Source: Enterococcus avium ATCC 14025 (lineage in GTDB: Bacteria; Bacillota; Bacilli; Lactobacillales; Enterococcaceae). Taken from it: a stretch of DNA of 64,000 nucleotides. The notes under the pieces are model-generated. The model was not told the origin of the DNA. It saw nothing but the letters and a program-made list of their open reading frames with translations, and did no database searches. The stretch covers positions 161,641-225,640 of the forward strand of contig NZ_KE136362.1 in NCBI RefSeq assembly GCF_000406965.1, written 5' to 3'. A program made the position numbers and the translations under genes. Numbering within the stretch: the first letter of the stretch is position 1; each line of letters begins with the position of its first letter. Below are positions 38,470 through 46,279 of this stretch, piece after piece.

Positions 38470-38722
38470 GATTATTCGGAAATTGCTTGGGTACTGTGGG
38501 ATATCCCAGAATCACGTTGTCTAACGACAGCCTCGCATAATAGAGTTTCATTCATTAAACCTCTAAGCCACCCAATCTCTACTAGGATTGGTAGAGGTCA
38601 ATGGACTCAGCTAGTGTGTTGGAGGTTATACCAACGGTTCGGGTCACAGACTTTCTGTCGCAGTAAAACTGCAGAAGGTGATAGCGTCTTCCCGTAAGTC
38701 CTTTCCAAGACTTATTATTCAG
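38470..38722 (-). ncRNA. Putative IS110 bridge RNA in the left end
   Basis: About 250 nt of non-coding, structured DNA lie between the element end and the transposase start. Foldable segments include TGGGATATCCCA (about 38507-38518), CCTCTA...TAGAGG enclosing CAATC/GATTG (about 38559-38599), CTG...CAGT-AAA-ACTGCAG (about 38652-38674) and AAGTC...GACTT (38696-38713). In IS110-group elements this upstream end encodes the bridge RNA, whose two loops pair with target and donor DNA. RNA ends are estimated from the junction promoter. Confidence 0.7.
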
Positions 38723-38843
38723 GAATATCCTACAGTATCCAAGTAGTAATCGTTATTTTATTTAAACATATTAGGAATAGCCCCTAAGGGCGATTGAAGG
38801 AATGAAAGTTTCTTCAAAATATATATTACGAGAAGGTGAAAAA

Positions 38844-39449
38844 ATGACAAAGTCGCGTTTAGAAGCATTTACCGATGGTGTCGTTGCGATCGTTTTGACC
38901 GTCCTGGTTTTAAATATTCAAATACCAGATGCACCATCACTAGCTTCCTTATTAAGCATAACCAATACACTGTTCGCCTATATTGTTAGTTTTATTTTTG
39001 TTGCTGTCATCTGGGTGAACCACCATCGCATGATGCAAATGACTGAAAAAATAAATTATCGTGTTATTTGGGCAAATATTTTTTGGTTATTTTGGCTGAC
39101 TTTATGCCCAGCAGTAACCAGTTGGGTGGGTCGTAATCCAAACCATTTTTGGCCAGAATTTTCTTATGTAGTGGTCTTCACGATGTGGAGCTTTTCATAC
39201 GGTATATTATCAAAGCAATTGATTAAAGCAAATAGCCCTACCAGCCACGTGGCGACTATTTTAAAACGAGATCAACGAAGCAAATTATCCATGTTGATTA
39301 ACTTAGCTGTTTTGGCAGGTGTTTTTATTTTTCCGCCAATTGGAATCTTTGGTCGCTTTTTGGTTTCTGGCATTTGGGTGGTTTCTTATCGTAAAGCAGA
39401 TGAATACTATCAAAAGGTATCGGGGCAAAAAAATCACGGCAGAAGCTGA
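38844..39449 (+). CDS. TMEM175-like (DUF1211) potassium channel subunit
   Basis: 201 aa with about six membrane helices. The first helix starts RLEAFTDGVVAIVLTVLVL, a variant of the RxxxFSD filter motif of bacterial TMEM175 proteins, which form tetrameric K+-selective leak channels. The ATG at 38844 follows GAAGGTG; the frame is open further upstream but without a site. It lies just outside the IS110 left end, so the insertion may have separated it from its native promoter. The stop codon is in the loop of the shared terminator. Confidence 0.85.
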   Translation: MTKSRLEAFTDGVVAIVLTVLVLNIQIPDAPSLASLLSITNTLFAYIVSFIFVAVIWVNHHRMMQMTEKINYRVIWANIFWLFWLTLCPAVTSWVGRNPNHFWPEFSYVVVFTMWSFSYGILSKQLIKANSPTSHVATILKRDQRSKLSMLINLAVLAGVFIFPPIGIFGRFLVSGIWVVSYRKADEYYQKVSGQKNHGRS

Positions 39450-39469
39450 GAACTTCTGCCGTTTTTTTA
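39436..39469. terminator. Bidirectional terminator TMEM175-like / amino-acid ABC operon
   Basis: ACGGCAGAAG-CTGAGAA-CTTCTGCCGT with an A-tract before and a T-tract after. The TGA of the forward gene is inside the hairpin and the stop of the reverse gene lies at the T-tract. Confidence 0.93.
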
Positions 39470-40210
39470 AGCTTGTGGATGTAATACACGGTGTAAAAAT
39501 TCTTTAGTCCGTGCTTCTTTAGGATTGCCGAAAATGTCTTCAGGCGCTCCCTGTTCAGCGATCACACCTTGATCCATGAAGATGACACGATCAGAAACCT
39601 CTTTAGCAAAAGCCATTTCATGAGTAACGATTACCATCGTCAAACCGCTTTCTGCTAATTTTTTCATAATCTGTAACACATCACCAACCATTTCTGGATC
39701 AAGGGCAGATGTCGGTTCATCAAACAGCATAACTTCTGGGTTCATGGATAAAGCGCGGGCAATTGCAACTCGTTGTTTTTGACCACCAGATAGTTGCGCG
39801 GGTTTTGCATCGACAAATCGATCCATGCCTACTTTTTCCAAATTATCTAATGCGACCTTTTTCGCTTCAGCTTCTTTGCGACCTAGAACCGTTACCTGGC
39901 CACTCATACAGTTTTGCAAAACGTTCATGTTGTTGAAGAGATTGAACGACTGGAACACCATTCCTAGATGGGTCCGATATTTTGGTAAATTGTATCCGGG
40001 AGCTAAAACATTCTCTCCTTGATACATGATCTTACCATCTGTAGGAGTTTCTAATAAATTGATACAGCGTAGGAAAGTGGATTTCCCCGAACCAGACGCA
40101 CCGATAATGGTTACAACTTCTCCTTTGTTGACGTTCATACTGATATCTTTTAAGACGAGGTTATCGCCGAAGCTTTTTTTCAAATGTTCGATTTCAATGA
40201 TACTACTCAT
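39467..40210 (-). CDS. Polar amino-acid ABC transporter ATP-binding protein (probable lysine importer)
   Basis: 247 aa, GlnQ/HisP-like. Walker A is GASGSGKST, the signature is LSGGQKQR, Walker B is [14 protein letters not shown] and the H-loop is IVTHEM. It follows the fused binding-protein/permease gene by 27 bases and would be annotated as glutamine-specific by similarity. The lysine riboswitch ahead of the operon argues for lysine, or a lysine-containing basic set, as substrate. Confidence 0.92.
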   Translation of the reverse strand: MSSIIEIEHLKKSFGDNLVLKDISMNVNKGEVVTIIGASGSGKSTFLRCINLLETPTDGKIMYQGENVLAPGYNLPKYRTHLGMVFQSFNLFNNMNVLQNCMSGQVTVLGRKEAEAKKVALDNLEKVGMDRFVDAKPAQLSGGQKQRVAIARALSMNPEVMLFDEPTSALDPEMVGDVLQIMKKLAESGLTMVIVTHEMAFAKEVSDRVIFMDQGVIAEQGAPEDIFGNPKEARTKEFLHRVLHPQA

Positions 40211-40237
40211 AACTGTTCCTCCTTAATGATTTACTGA

Positions 40238-41836
40238 TTATTTATCTTCCCCAACAGCTACATCAACATCGTCTAAACGCACATAAGCTGATGGACCATC
40301 CATTTTTTTCTCAACTGCTCGTAAGATTCGAGTCGCTGTGAAGGTCAATACAAAATAGATCACACAAATGATGAAGTAGGTCTGGAAGAACATATAGTTT
40401 GTTCCAGCTGCTGATTTTCCTTGGAAGAACAATTCGGAAACAGAAATGATACTTAAAACAGAGGTATCTTTGATATTGATTACTAATTCATTTCCAGTTG
40501 CTGGCAAAATATTTCGTAATACTTGCGGTAGGACAACCTTACGCATCGTTTGGCCATGGGTCATACCAATGGCGTGTGCAGCTTCAAATTGACCTTGATC
40601 AACAGCGAAGATTCCGCCACGAACGATTTCAGACATGTAAGCACCAGTATTGATTGAAACGATAAATAAGGCAGCGGCGGTTCGGTTTAAATCAATTCCA
40701 AAGGCCATCGCAATTCCGTAATAAATTACGGCAGATTGAACGATCATGGGTGTTCCACGGAAAATCTCGATATAGGCATTTAGTAACCAGCCAAAGACTT
40801 TTTGCAGCCCGCGTTTTGCGCTGTTGTCTGATTCTGGAATGGTTCGAAAGACGCCGACAAGTAAACCAATCAATGTACCAACAGTCGTCCCAACGATTGC
40901 AAGTAATAGGGTCATACCCGTACCACGCAAGAACATCGAACCGTTCTGTTTCAAAATACGAACAAATACATTCTCTTTTTTACCTGAAGCGCTTTGCGTT
41001 TCATCGGTAGCTGGTTGATCTTTAATGGCTTGGTCCATAACTTCGACACGCTCGTCTTGTGAGATGTCCGCCAGGATCTGGTTAACTTGGGCCATATCAG
41101 GATCTCCTTTTCGCATCCCGACAGAAACTTGCACATCCTCTGGGTTAGTTTGGAATCCATTGGCTTTGTCGAATTCGACCATTTTTAAATCAGGGTTAAC
41201 ACTTTCCGCAGTCACGCCTTCAGGTCGTTCACTGACGTACCCATCGATTGTGCCTGACTCCAAAGCGACCCGCATTGCTGGGAAGTTATCCATGGCTTCC
41301 TGTTTGTTGACATCAGGGATTTGAGGGATAACATCATAATGAAACGTACTCAATTGCGCGGTGACCTTTGCACCAGCAAAATCTTTGATCGAAGTTGCTT
41401 TGGCATATTTAGTATCTTTGCGGGTGACAATAACTAATTGTGATTCATAATATGGATCAGAAAAGTCAACTTCTTTTCGCCGTTCAGCTGTGGGAGACAT
41501 CCCAGCAATAATCGCGTCGATCTTCCCAGATTGAAGTGCTGGTAACAGACCATCCCATTCGGTTTTTACCACGACTAGTTTACGATGCATTTTATCAGCG
41601 ATTTTTTTCGCCATTTGTACGTCATAGCCGCCAGCGTAGGCTTTATCGCCTTGAATCTGCACGGCGCCATTCCGATCATCCTTTTGTGTCCAGTTGAAAG
41701 GAGCGTATCCAGCCTCCATGCCGACCCGCAATTCTCCTTCAGGTGTTTTTTCATCTGCCCGAGTGACTAATGGGGCTCCTAGAAATGAAATAAATAATGC
41801 GATGAGTGCGATAACTGAAAATTTTTTTCTATTCAT
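40238..41836 (-). CDS. Amino-acid ABC transporter, fused substrate-binding protein and permease (probable lysine importer)
   Basis: 532 aa. A signal sequence (1-27, ending VTRAD) is followed by a type 3 substrate-binding domain (about 34-265, LRVGMEAGYAPFNW). A permease domain (about 295-515) carries the EAA-type loop EAAHAIGMTHGQTMRKVVLPQ. The single-chain design, with a binding domain tethered to the channel, is typical of GlnP-type importers in lactic acid bacteria. Only one binding domain is present, unlike the tandem pair of lactococcal GlnP. A lysine riboswitch in the 330-nt leader points to lysine uptake. Confidence 0.92.
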   Translation of the reverse strand: MNRKKFSVIALIALFISFLGAPLVTRADEKTPEGELRVGMEAGYAPFNWTQKDDRNGAVQIQGDKAYAGGYDVQMAKKIADKMHRKLVVVKTEWDGLLPALQSGKIDAIIAGMSPTAERRKEVDFSDPYYESQLVIVTRKDTKYAKATSIKDFAGAKVTAQLSTFHYDVIPQIPDVNKQEAMDNFPAMRVALESGTIDGYVSERPEGVTAESVNPDLKMVEFDKANGFQTNPEDVQVSVGMRKGDPDMAQVNQILADISQDERVEVMDQAIKDQPATDETQSASGKKENVFVRILKQNGSMFLRGTGMTLLLAIVGTTVGTLIGLLVGVFRTIPESDNSAKRGLQKVFGWLLNAYIEIFRGTPMIVQSAVIYYGIAMAFGIDLNRTAAALFIVSINTGAYMSEIVRGGIFAVDQGQFEAAHAIGMTHGQTMRKVVLPQVLRNILPATGNELVINIKDTSVLSIISVSELFFQGKSAAGTNYMFFQTYFIICVIYFVLTFTATRILRAVEKKMDGPSAYVRLDDVDVAVGEDK

Positions 41837-41893
41837 AATTTCTCCCTTTCTTGAAATTACGAGATTGGGTAGGGCTGTCTTTGAAAATCTGCA

Positions 41894-42164
41894 ACAAAAA
41901 AAGCCGCCGATTCGTGTATAAGGCCGCTTGCAGATAATAAGAAGATGATGTTCCCTCTCACAAAAACATAGCGCAACTTAGCATCACTGCTAAGACAGTC
42001 CGCAAGTTATTCGCTTGCGTCCCAACATACAAAATAAAGAGAATTTTGTACATTTCGGCGAAACTTCCTAGTCCTATTTCAACGTGTCTCTACACTCCAT
42101 AGGGTTAATAAGGTTCGCGACCTCTACCTCATTGTTCTGAGGCATCTCGTATTCAGTTATTATG
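41894..42164 (-). promoter_or_regulatory. Lysine riboswitch (L box) with expression terminator
   Basis: Read on the minus strand, the aptamer (about 42150-41935) shows GAGGTAGAGGTCGCGAAC, TTTCGCCGAAATG, GTTGGGACGC and GGACTGTC in lysine-riboswitch order. Helix P1 can form from GATGCCTC and GAGGGAACATC. A terminator follows (41894-41929, AAGCGGCC against GGCGGCTT plus a T-run). High lysine should favour termination and shut off the importer. The remaining bases up to 42490 hold the two divergent promoters only. Confidence 0.88.
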
Positions 42165-42170
42165 TTTCAC

Positions 42171-42199
42171 AGTCTAAAGGCTGAGAATGAAAAAGTCAA
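42171..42199 (-). promoter_or_regulatory. Promoter of the lysine-riboswitch operon
   Basis: On the minus strand TTGACT (42199-42194), a 17-base spacer and TAGACT (42176-42171). Transcription would begin near 42164, just ahead of the aptamer. Confidence 0.8.
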
Positions 42200-42490
42200 T
42201 GGAAATTATTTGGAATAAACAAAAAAGGTGGTTGAATTTTTTAAATTATTCCATTTGAATTGTTCAGAAAGACAAAGAAATACGTTAAAGAAGCTTTTTA
42301 AGAATAAAAAGATAAATTTTATCGTTTTGACAGCCCTTCTCCATTTAACCGACTAATCGAGAGCGGTTTTCTAAAAAAATGTTGATTAAGGGATAAAATC
42401 ACAAATCGCTAACAAAGGATTCATTTATTCAGATAAGGACTTTTTATTTTCCTCTAAATTTATACTATACTGATTCTTGAGGTGACGAAA

Positions 42491-43189
42491 ATGGAGATCA
42501 CAGTTGATCAAGCAGTAAAGATAATTCAAGAAAACAGAAAAATCACATTTTTAACAGGCGCAGGCGTTTCTACCCCTTCAGGTGTGCCGGATTATCGTTC
42601 GTTACAAGGCGTTTATCATGGTCTTGAAGCACCGGAATACCTATTAAGTAATGAGTGTTTAGTTCGTGAACCAGAAAAATTTTATCAATTCGTCAAACAT
42701 TTGTATCATAAAGAAGCACGACCAAATAGTATTCATCGTGAGATGGCACAAATGGAGAAGACGAAGGATGTCTGGGTGGTCTCGCAAAATATCGATGGCC
42801 TGCACGCGGCTGCTGGAAGTCAACACTTGGTGAATTTCCATGGTTCGCTTTACGAGTGCTATTGTCGCAAGTGTCAGCGGTCAGTAGCGTGGCAAGATTA
42901 TCTGCAAAGCGATCGTCATAAAGACTGTGGTGGTCAAATTCGTCCGAAAATTGTTTTGTACGGCGAAGGATTTGAAGAGTCAGTCATCCAGCAGGCAATC
43001 GGAGCTGTAAAAAATGCCGAGCTTATAGTGATTGCAGGAACAAGCTTTCAAGTTCATCCATTTTGTGATTTAATTTATGAAAAAAGCAAAGATGCGAAAC
43101 TAGTTGTAATCAACCAAACCCCGATTCAATTAGCTGGCGAATATTATTTTGTCCAGACGGATGGAACAGCAGTTTTTGAAAAAGTATAG
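42491..43189 (+). CDS. SIR2-family NAD-dependent protein deacylase
   Basis: 232 aa sirtuin. It has the NAD loop TGAGVSTPSGVPDYRS, QNIDGLH and the catalytic His in NFHGSLYECYC. The zinc module has CYCRKC but only one later Cys (KDCGG, preceded by His), so the fourth ligand may be His or the metal site may be altered. It removes acyl groups from lysines using NAD+. GAGGTG precedes the ATG at 42491. The NAD-related regulator niaR is two genes downstream. Confidence 0.93.
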   Translation: MEITVDQAVKIIQENRKITFLTGAGVSTPSGVPDYRSLQGVYHGLEAPEYLLSNECLVREPEKFYQFVKHLYHKEARPNSIHREMAQMEKTKDVWVVSQNIDGLHAAAGSQHLVNFHGSLYECYCRKCQRSVAWQDYLQSDRHKDCGGQIRPKIVLYGEGFEESVIQQAIGAVKNAELIVIAGTSFQVHPFCDLIYEKSKDAKLVVINQTPIQLAGEYYFVQTDGTAVFEKV

Positions 43190-43243
43190 CGATTTTGTCG
43201 CTGCGGGATAATAACGATTTATGATCAATTGGGAGGGAACTGT

Positions 43244-44077
43244 GTGGAGTTAACGGAGAAGGAAAAAATGATTGCTGGTAAATTGTATTTTGCAGGCGAT
43301 CCTGAATTAGTGGCCGATCGAAGAGATGCTCGTTTAAGATTACGTGCGATTAATCAAGAATCAGATAGAGAAAAACGTGAAGAATTCGTAAAACAAGCGT
43401 TTGGCGGGACAAAGAACCATGTCTATGTAGAACCAACGATTTCTTTTGATTATGGCTACAATATTTTTGTAGGTGAGAATTTTTATTGTAATTTCCACAA
43501 TGTCTTTTTAGATATTTGTCCGATTACAATCGGTGATAATTGTATGTTTGGACCAAATGTTCAATTGTATACGGCAAGTCATCCGTTAGAACCTGGAAAA
43601 CGTAATAGCGGGCAGGAGTTTGGCAAGCCGATCACCATCGGCAATAATGTTTGGATTGGTGGCTCAGCCATAGTGACTCCAGGAGTAACAGTAGGGGATA
43701 ATGTAGTTATAGCCGCGGGCGCTGTTGTAACTAAATCTTTCCCAGATAATGTAGTGGTTGGTGGAAATCCGGCGCGAATCATCAAAACGATCGAAGAGGA
43801 AAACAAAGATGATGCACTGACTAATGCACGAAAAAAAATTGATCGGATTGATCAAGAAATCGTGACGCTTTTAGAAAAACGGATGTCAGCTGTCAGCGAA
43901 GTCACTGCGTATAAAGCTGAAACAAAGAAAGCTGTTTTAGATACTAGTCGTGAAGAGGCGGTTTTACAAAAGGTTTCGGATTTAGTGAAAGATGAGAATT
44001 ATCGTGAGACAATTGTTGAAACCTTCAAAGATATTATGAAACAGTCAAGAAACTATCAAGAAGGGCGGTTGAGATAA
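43244..44077 (+). CDS. Fusion: maltose/galactoside-type O-acetyltransferase + AroQ chorismate mutase
   Basis: 277 aa. Residues ~3-185 form a LacA/Maa acetyltransferase: a helical cap [22 protein letters not shown], then a hexapeptide beta-helix with the catalytic region YTASHPLEP and [19 protein letters not shown]. Residues ~190-277 are an AroQ chorismate mutase. R196, R213, K224, D233, R236 and E237 have exactly the spacing of E. coli AroQ R11, R28, K39, D48, R51 and E52, so the mutase should be active. The start is GTG at 43244, behind GGGAGG. It touches niaR. A link between the two activities is not obvious. Confidence 0.9.
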   Translation: MELTEKEKMIAGKLYFAGDPELVADRRDARLRLRAINQESDREKREEFVKQAFGGTKNHVYVEPTISFDYGYNIFVGENFYCNFHNVFLDICPITIGDNCMFGPNVQLYTASHPLEPGKRNSGQEFGKPITIGNNVWIGGSAIVTPGVTVGDNVVIAAGAVVTKSFPDNVVVGGNPARIIKTIEEENKDDALTNARKKIDRIDQEIVTLLEKRMSAVSEVTAYKAETKKAVLDTSREEAVLQKVSDLVKDENYRETIVETFKDIMKQSRNYQEGRLR

Positions 44078-44078
44078 T

Positions 44079-44606
44079 ATGATCGACGGCGATAGACGTA
44101 AAGCCGAGATTTTAAAGGCGCTGCAACAAGCTGAAAAACCGATCAGCGCTACAAGCTTTGCAAAAGAATTTGGTGTGAGTCGTCAGATCGTAGTCGGCGA
44201 TGTAGCCTTATTACGAGCCGCAGGGGAGAATATCATCGCTACTGCTCGAGGGTATTTGTTAGAACGCGAATCGGCGAAATTAATCAGCAAAATTGCCGTT
44301 CAGCATTCTCCTGAACAGACGGCAGAAGAATTACACACAATCGTTGCACACGGTGGTGAAGTTATTGATGTAGTAGTTGAGCATCCGTTGTATGGAGAGC
44401 TGGTTGGAGGCTTGCATTTGACCACTCAACAAGATGTGGAGGCCTTTGTTGCAGAAGCAAAAAGACTCGAAGTGACTCTTTTGTCTGAGTTGACCGCAGG
44501 GATTCATCTACATACCATCGCATATGAAGCAATAGAGAATTTAACCGAAATTAAACAAGCACTTTCAGAAAAGGGTATTTTATATGAAGAAAACCGTCAC
44601 GTGTAA
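44079..44606 (+). CDS. niaR: Niacin-responsive transcriptional repressor NiaR (3H domain)
   Basis: 175 aa. An N-terminal HTH_11 domain (RRKAEILKALQQAEKPISATSFAKEFGVSRQIVVGD) is followed by the 3H domain with its conserved histidines (AVQHSPEQ, VEHPLYGELVG, LTAGIHLHTI). NiaR binds nicotinic acid with a metal and represses NAD synthesis or niacin uptake genes. It starts 1 base after the fusion gene. The stop codon lies in a terminator. No NAD synthesis gene is in the window, so its targets are elsewhere or include its own operon. Confidence 0.92.
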   Translation: MIDGDRRKAEILKALQQAEKPISATSFAKEFGVSRQIVVGDVALLRAAGENIIATARGYLLERESAKLISKIAVQHSPEQTAEELHTIVAHGGEVIDVVVEHPLYGELVGGLHLTTQQDVEAFVAEAKRLEVTLLSELTAGIHLHTIAYEAIENLTEIKQALSEKGILYEENRHV

Positions 44607-44620
44607 ACGTGACGGTTTTT
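44590..44620 (+). terminator. Terminator at the end of niaR
   Basis: AAAACCGTCACGT-GTAA-ACGTGACGGTTTTT; the stop codon TAA is in the loop. Bases 44621-44782 hold no gene. Confidence 0.92.
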
Positions 44621-44782
44621 GACAGTCGAACTTTTTTACAGCCACCTCTTATCCTCTTATGTGAGACTAATTAACGGTTTAAGTCCCTTAAAAGAAACAA
44701 GTGGTTTAGTTCGATGATATGCATAGTGAGAAAAACATTCAAATTTCATCGGAAAATGAACACCTTAAAAACGAATTAGCGG

Positions 44783-45346
44783 TTACTCGATAACTAAGAC
44801 GCCATCTTTTAAGTGCAACGGATTTTTTTCATTGATATGGTCATAGAACATGATGCCATTGATATGATCAATCTCGTGTTGGACCACGATCGCATTATAG
44901 TTTTTTAGACGAATTTTATGTTTCTCGCCTTTTTCGTCAAAATAAGAAACAGTGATACGCGCGGCACGAACGACATATCCAGGCACTTCACGATCGACTG
45001 ATAAGCAGCCTTCGCCTTCTCCCAAGCAAGCTTCTTGAACTGAGTGGCTCAAGATTTTTGGATTATACATCACCGTACTAATGCCGTTTTCCGGTTTTTC
45101 AGGATCAACGCTAGGAACATGAACTGCGATAATTCGTTTTGAGATATCTAATTGGGGAGCTGCTAAACCCACACCTCCGCGTAGATTCAATTCTTCTGCC
45201 TTTACAGGATCTTGGCTATTTTTTAGAAATTGCAGCATTTCCTTTCCAAGCTCCACATCTTCAGCAGTTGGAGGAATCGGGACTTCATTGGCAACTGCCC
45301 GTAAAGTCGGATGGCCTTCCCGAATAATATCATCCATTGTGATCAT
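44783..45346 (-). CDS. def: Peptide deformylase
   Basis: 187 aa type II deformylase. All three motifs are present: [14 protein letters not shown] (metal Cys) and [12 protein letters not shown] (two metal His and catalytic Glu). The insertion after motif 1 is the Gram-positive form. It removes the formyl group from nascent proteins. GAGAGGAG precedes the ATG at 45346. It stands alone on the reverse strand. Confidence 0.97.
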   Translation of the reverse strand: MITMDDIIREGHPTLRAVANEVPIPPTAEDVELGKEMLQFLKNSQDPVKAEELNLRGGVGLAAPQLDISKRIIAVHVPSVDPEKPENGISTVMYNPKILSHSVQEACLGEGEGCLSVDREVPGYVVRAARITVSYFDEKGEKHKIRLKNYNAIVVQHEIDHINGIMFYDHINEKNPLHLKDGVLVIE

Positions 45347-45520
45347 TAAAAAATCTCCTCTCAAGACATGATTTCATCACGTTAGTTTAACACAAAAAGT
45401 AAGTAAGGTAAAAAAACTGTTTTCATGAATACGGTTCTTTAAAAAAATTGTAATGATTCTAGAAATAAGCGTTAAATTGGTATACAGCTTGATTTTTTAA
45501 TACAAATCGAGTAAAGTGTT

Positions 45521-45574
45521 AGAGTGTGCATAGCGCACCACCTATCACTTGGTTGGGCGATTCACCAACGCTCT
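45521..45574 (+). promoter_or_regulatory. S15-type ribosomal-protein leader
   Basis: Just ahead of rpsO the RNA can form a three-way junction: AGAGTG with CGCTCT closes two hairpins, GTGC-ATAG-CGCAC and TTGGT...ACCAA. This matches the general architecture of Firmicute S15 autoregulatory leaders, where S15 binds its own mRNA at a mimic of its 16S site. Confidence 0.65.
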
Positions 45575-45614
45575 ACTCAGTCGTAGGAAGAAAAAAAGGA
45601 AGAGGTGAAAAAAC

Positions 45615-45884
45615 ATGGCATTATCAAAAGAACGTAAAAACGAAATCATCAATGACTTTGCTCGCCATGAAGGAGATACTGGTTCTCCAGAAGTACAAAT
45701 CGCTGTATTAACGGAAGAAATCAATCAACTAAATGAGCATGCACGTGTCCACAAAAAAGACCACCATTCATATCGCGGTCTAATGAAAAAAGTTGGTCAT
45801 CGTCGTAACTTGTTGGCTTACCTACGTAAGAACGAAGTTCAACGTTACCGTGAATTAATCCAACGTCTAGGACTACGTCGTTAA
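45615..45884 (+). CDS. rpsO: 30S ribosomal protein S15
   Basis: 89 aa, the usual length. Typical stretches are [22 protein letters not shown] and [25 protein letters not shown], which bind the 16S three-way junction. GAAGAGGTG precedes the ATG. The rpsO-pnp pair is conserved in bacteria; here 395 bases with a terminator and a long pnp leader separate them. Confidence 0.98.
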   Translation: MALSKERKNEIINDFARHEGDTGSPEVQIAVLTEEINQLNEHARVHKKDHHSYRGLMKKVGHRRNLLAYLRKNEVQRYRELIQRLGLRR

Positions 45885-45899
45885 TTCGTACTACTATTA

Positions 45900-45930
45900 A
45901 AGTGAGGTTCCTAGGAATCTCACTTTTTTT
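45900..45930 (+). terminator. Terminator after rpsO
   Basis: AAGTGAG-G-TTCC-TA-GGAA-T-CTCACTT followed by a T-tract. Transcription into pnp therefore needs read-through or its own promoter. Confidence 0.9.
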
Positions 45931-46193
45931 GACAGTTAGGCTTTTCGCAGTAGCGAAAGTGTGAGTTCTAGCAATAGTTTTATGCCATTGTATTGAACAG
46001 GTAGTTTAGCCTAATGTTATGCGTACGAAAACCAACTGAATTTTTACGTTAGAAAAATTCATACAGTAGTAATGAGCTAGCTGCTAATTAAACTTTCCCC
46101 AGTTCGCAAGGTTTGATTATAGTAAATTTAGCAGAGACAATCCTGAGCTTGACTCAGAAAAAATAAAAAACCTTTGATTGGCGTGTTGTCACT

Positions 46194-46247
46194 CTACTAA
46201 CCAAATGCAAGAAGCGAAGTTTTTCGCTGTTTCCATTTGTTTAGTAG
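46194..46247 (+). promoter_or_regulatory. Long hairpin in the pnp leader
   Basis: CTACTAACCAAATG pairs with CATTTGTTTAGTAG (one mismatch), extended internally by AGCGAA/TTCGCT, ending 33 bases before the pnp start codon. In E. coli a leader duplex cut by RNase III is the basis of PNPase autoregulation, and this could play the same part. The rest of 45931-46193 holds no gene, only A/T-rich leader and a dispersed post-terminator motif. Confidence 0.7.
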
Positions 46248-46279
46248 CGTCGCACTGGTCAAAGGGAAAAGGAGAAGTT

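Larger units (their letters stand above)
37170..38743 (-). mobile_element. Complete IS110-family insertion sequence (about 1.57 kb)
   Basis: The element encodes one DEDD transposase on the reverse strand and has a long non-coding end upstream of it. Both boundaries carry TCCAAG (37170-37175 and 38738-38743; CTTGGA on the coding strand), the only shared sequence and hence the likely recombination core. No terminal inverted repeats or larger target duplication are visible, as expected for IS110. A hairpin ACCCGA...TCGGGT (37137-37166) sits three bases outside the downstream end and may be part of the target. It separates the Mga-like gene from the TMEM175-like gene. Confidence 0.82.

Noticed and set aside
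38449..38697. Forward open frame of 82 codons in the IS110 upstream end
   Set aside because: It runs through the hairpins of the predicted bridge RNA, has no family resemblance, and lies antisense to the element's own transcript.
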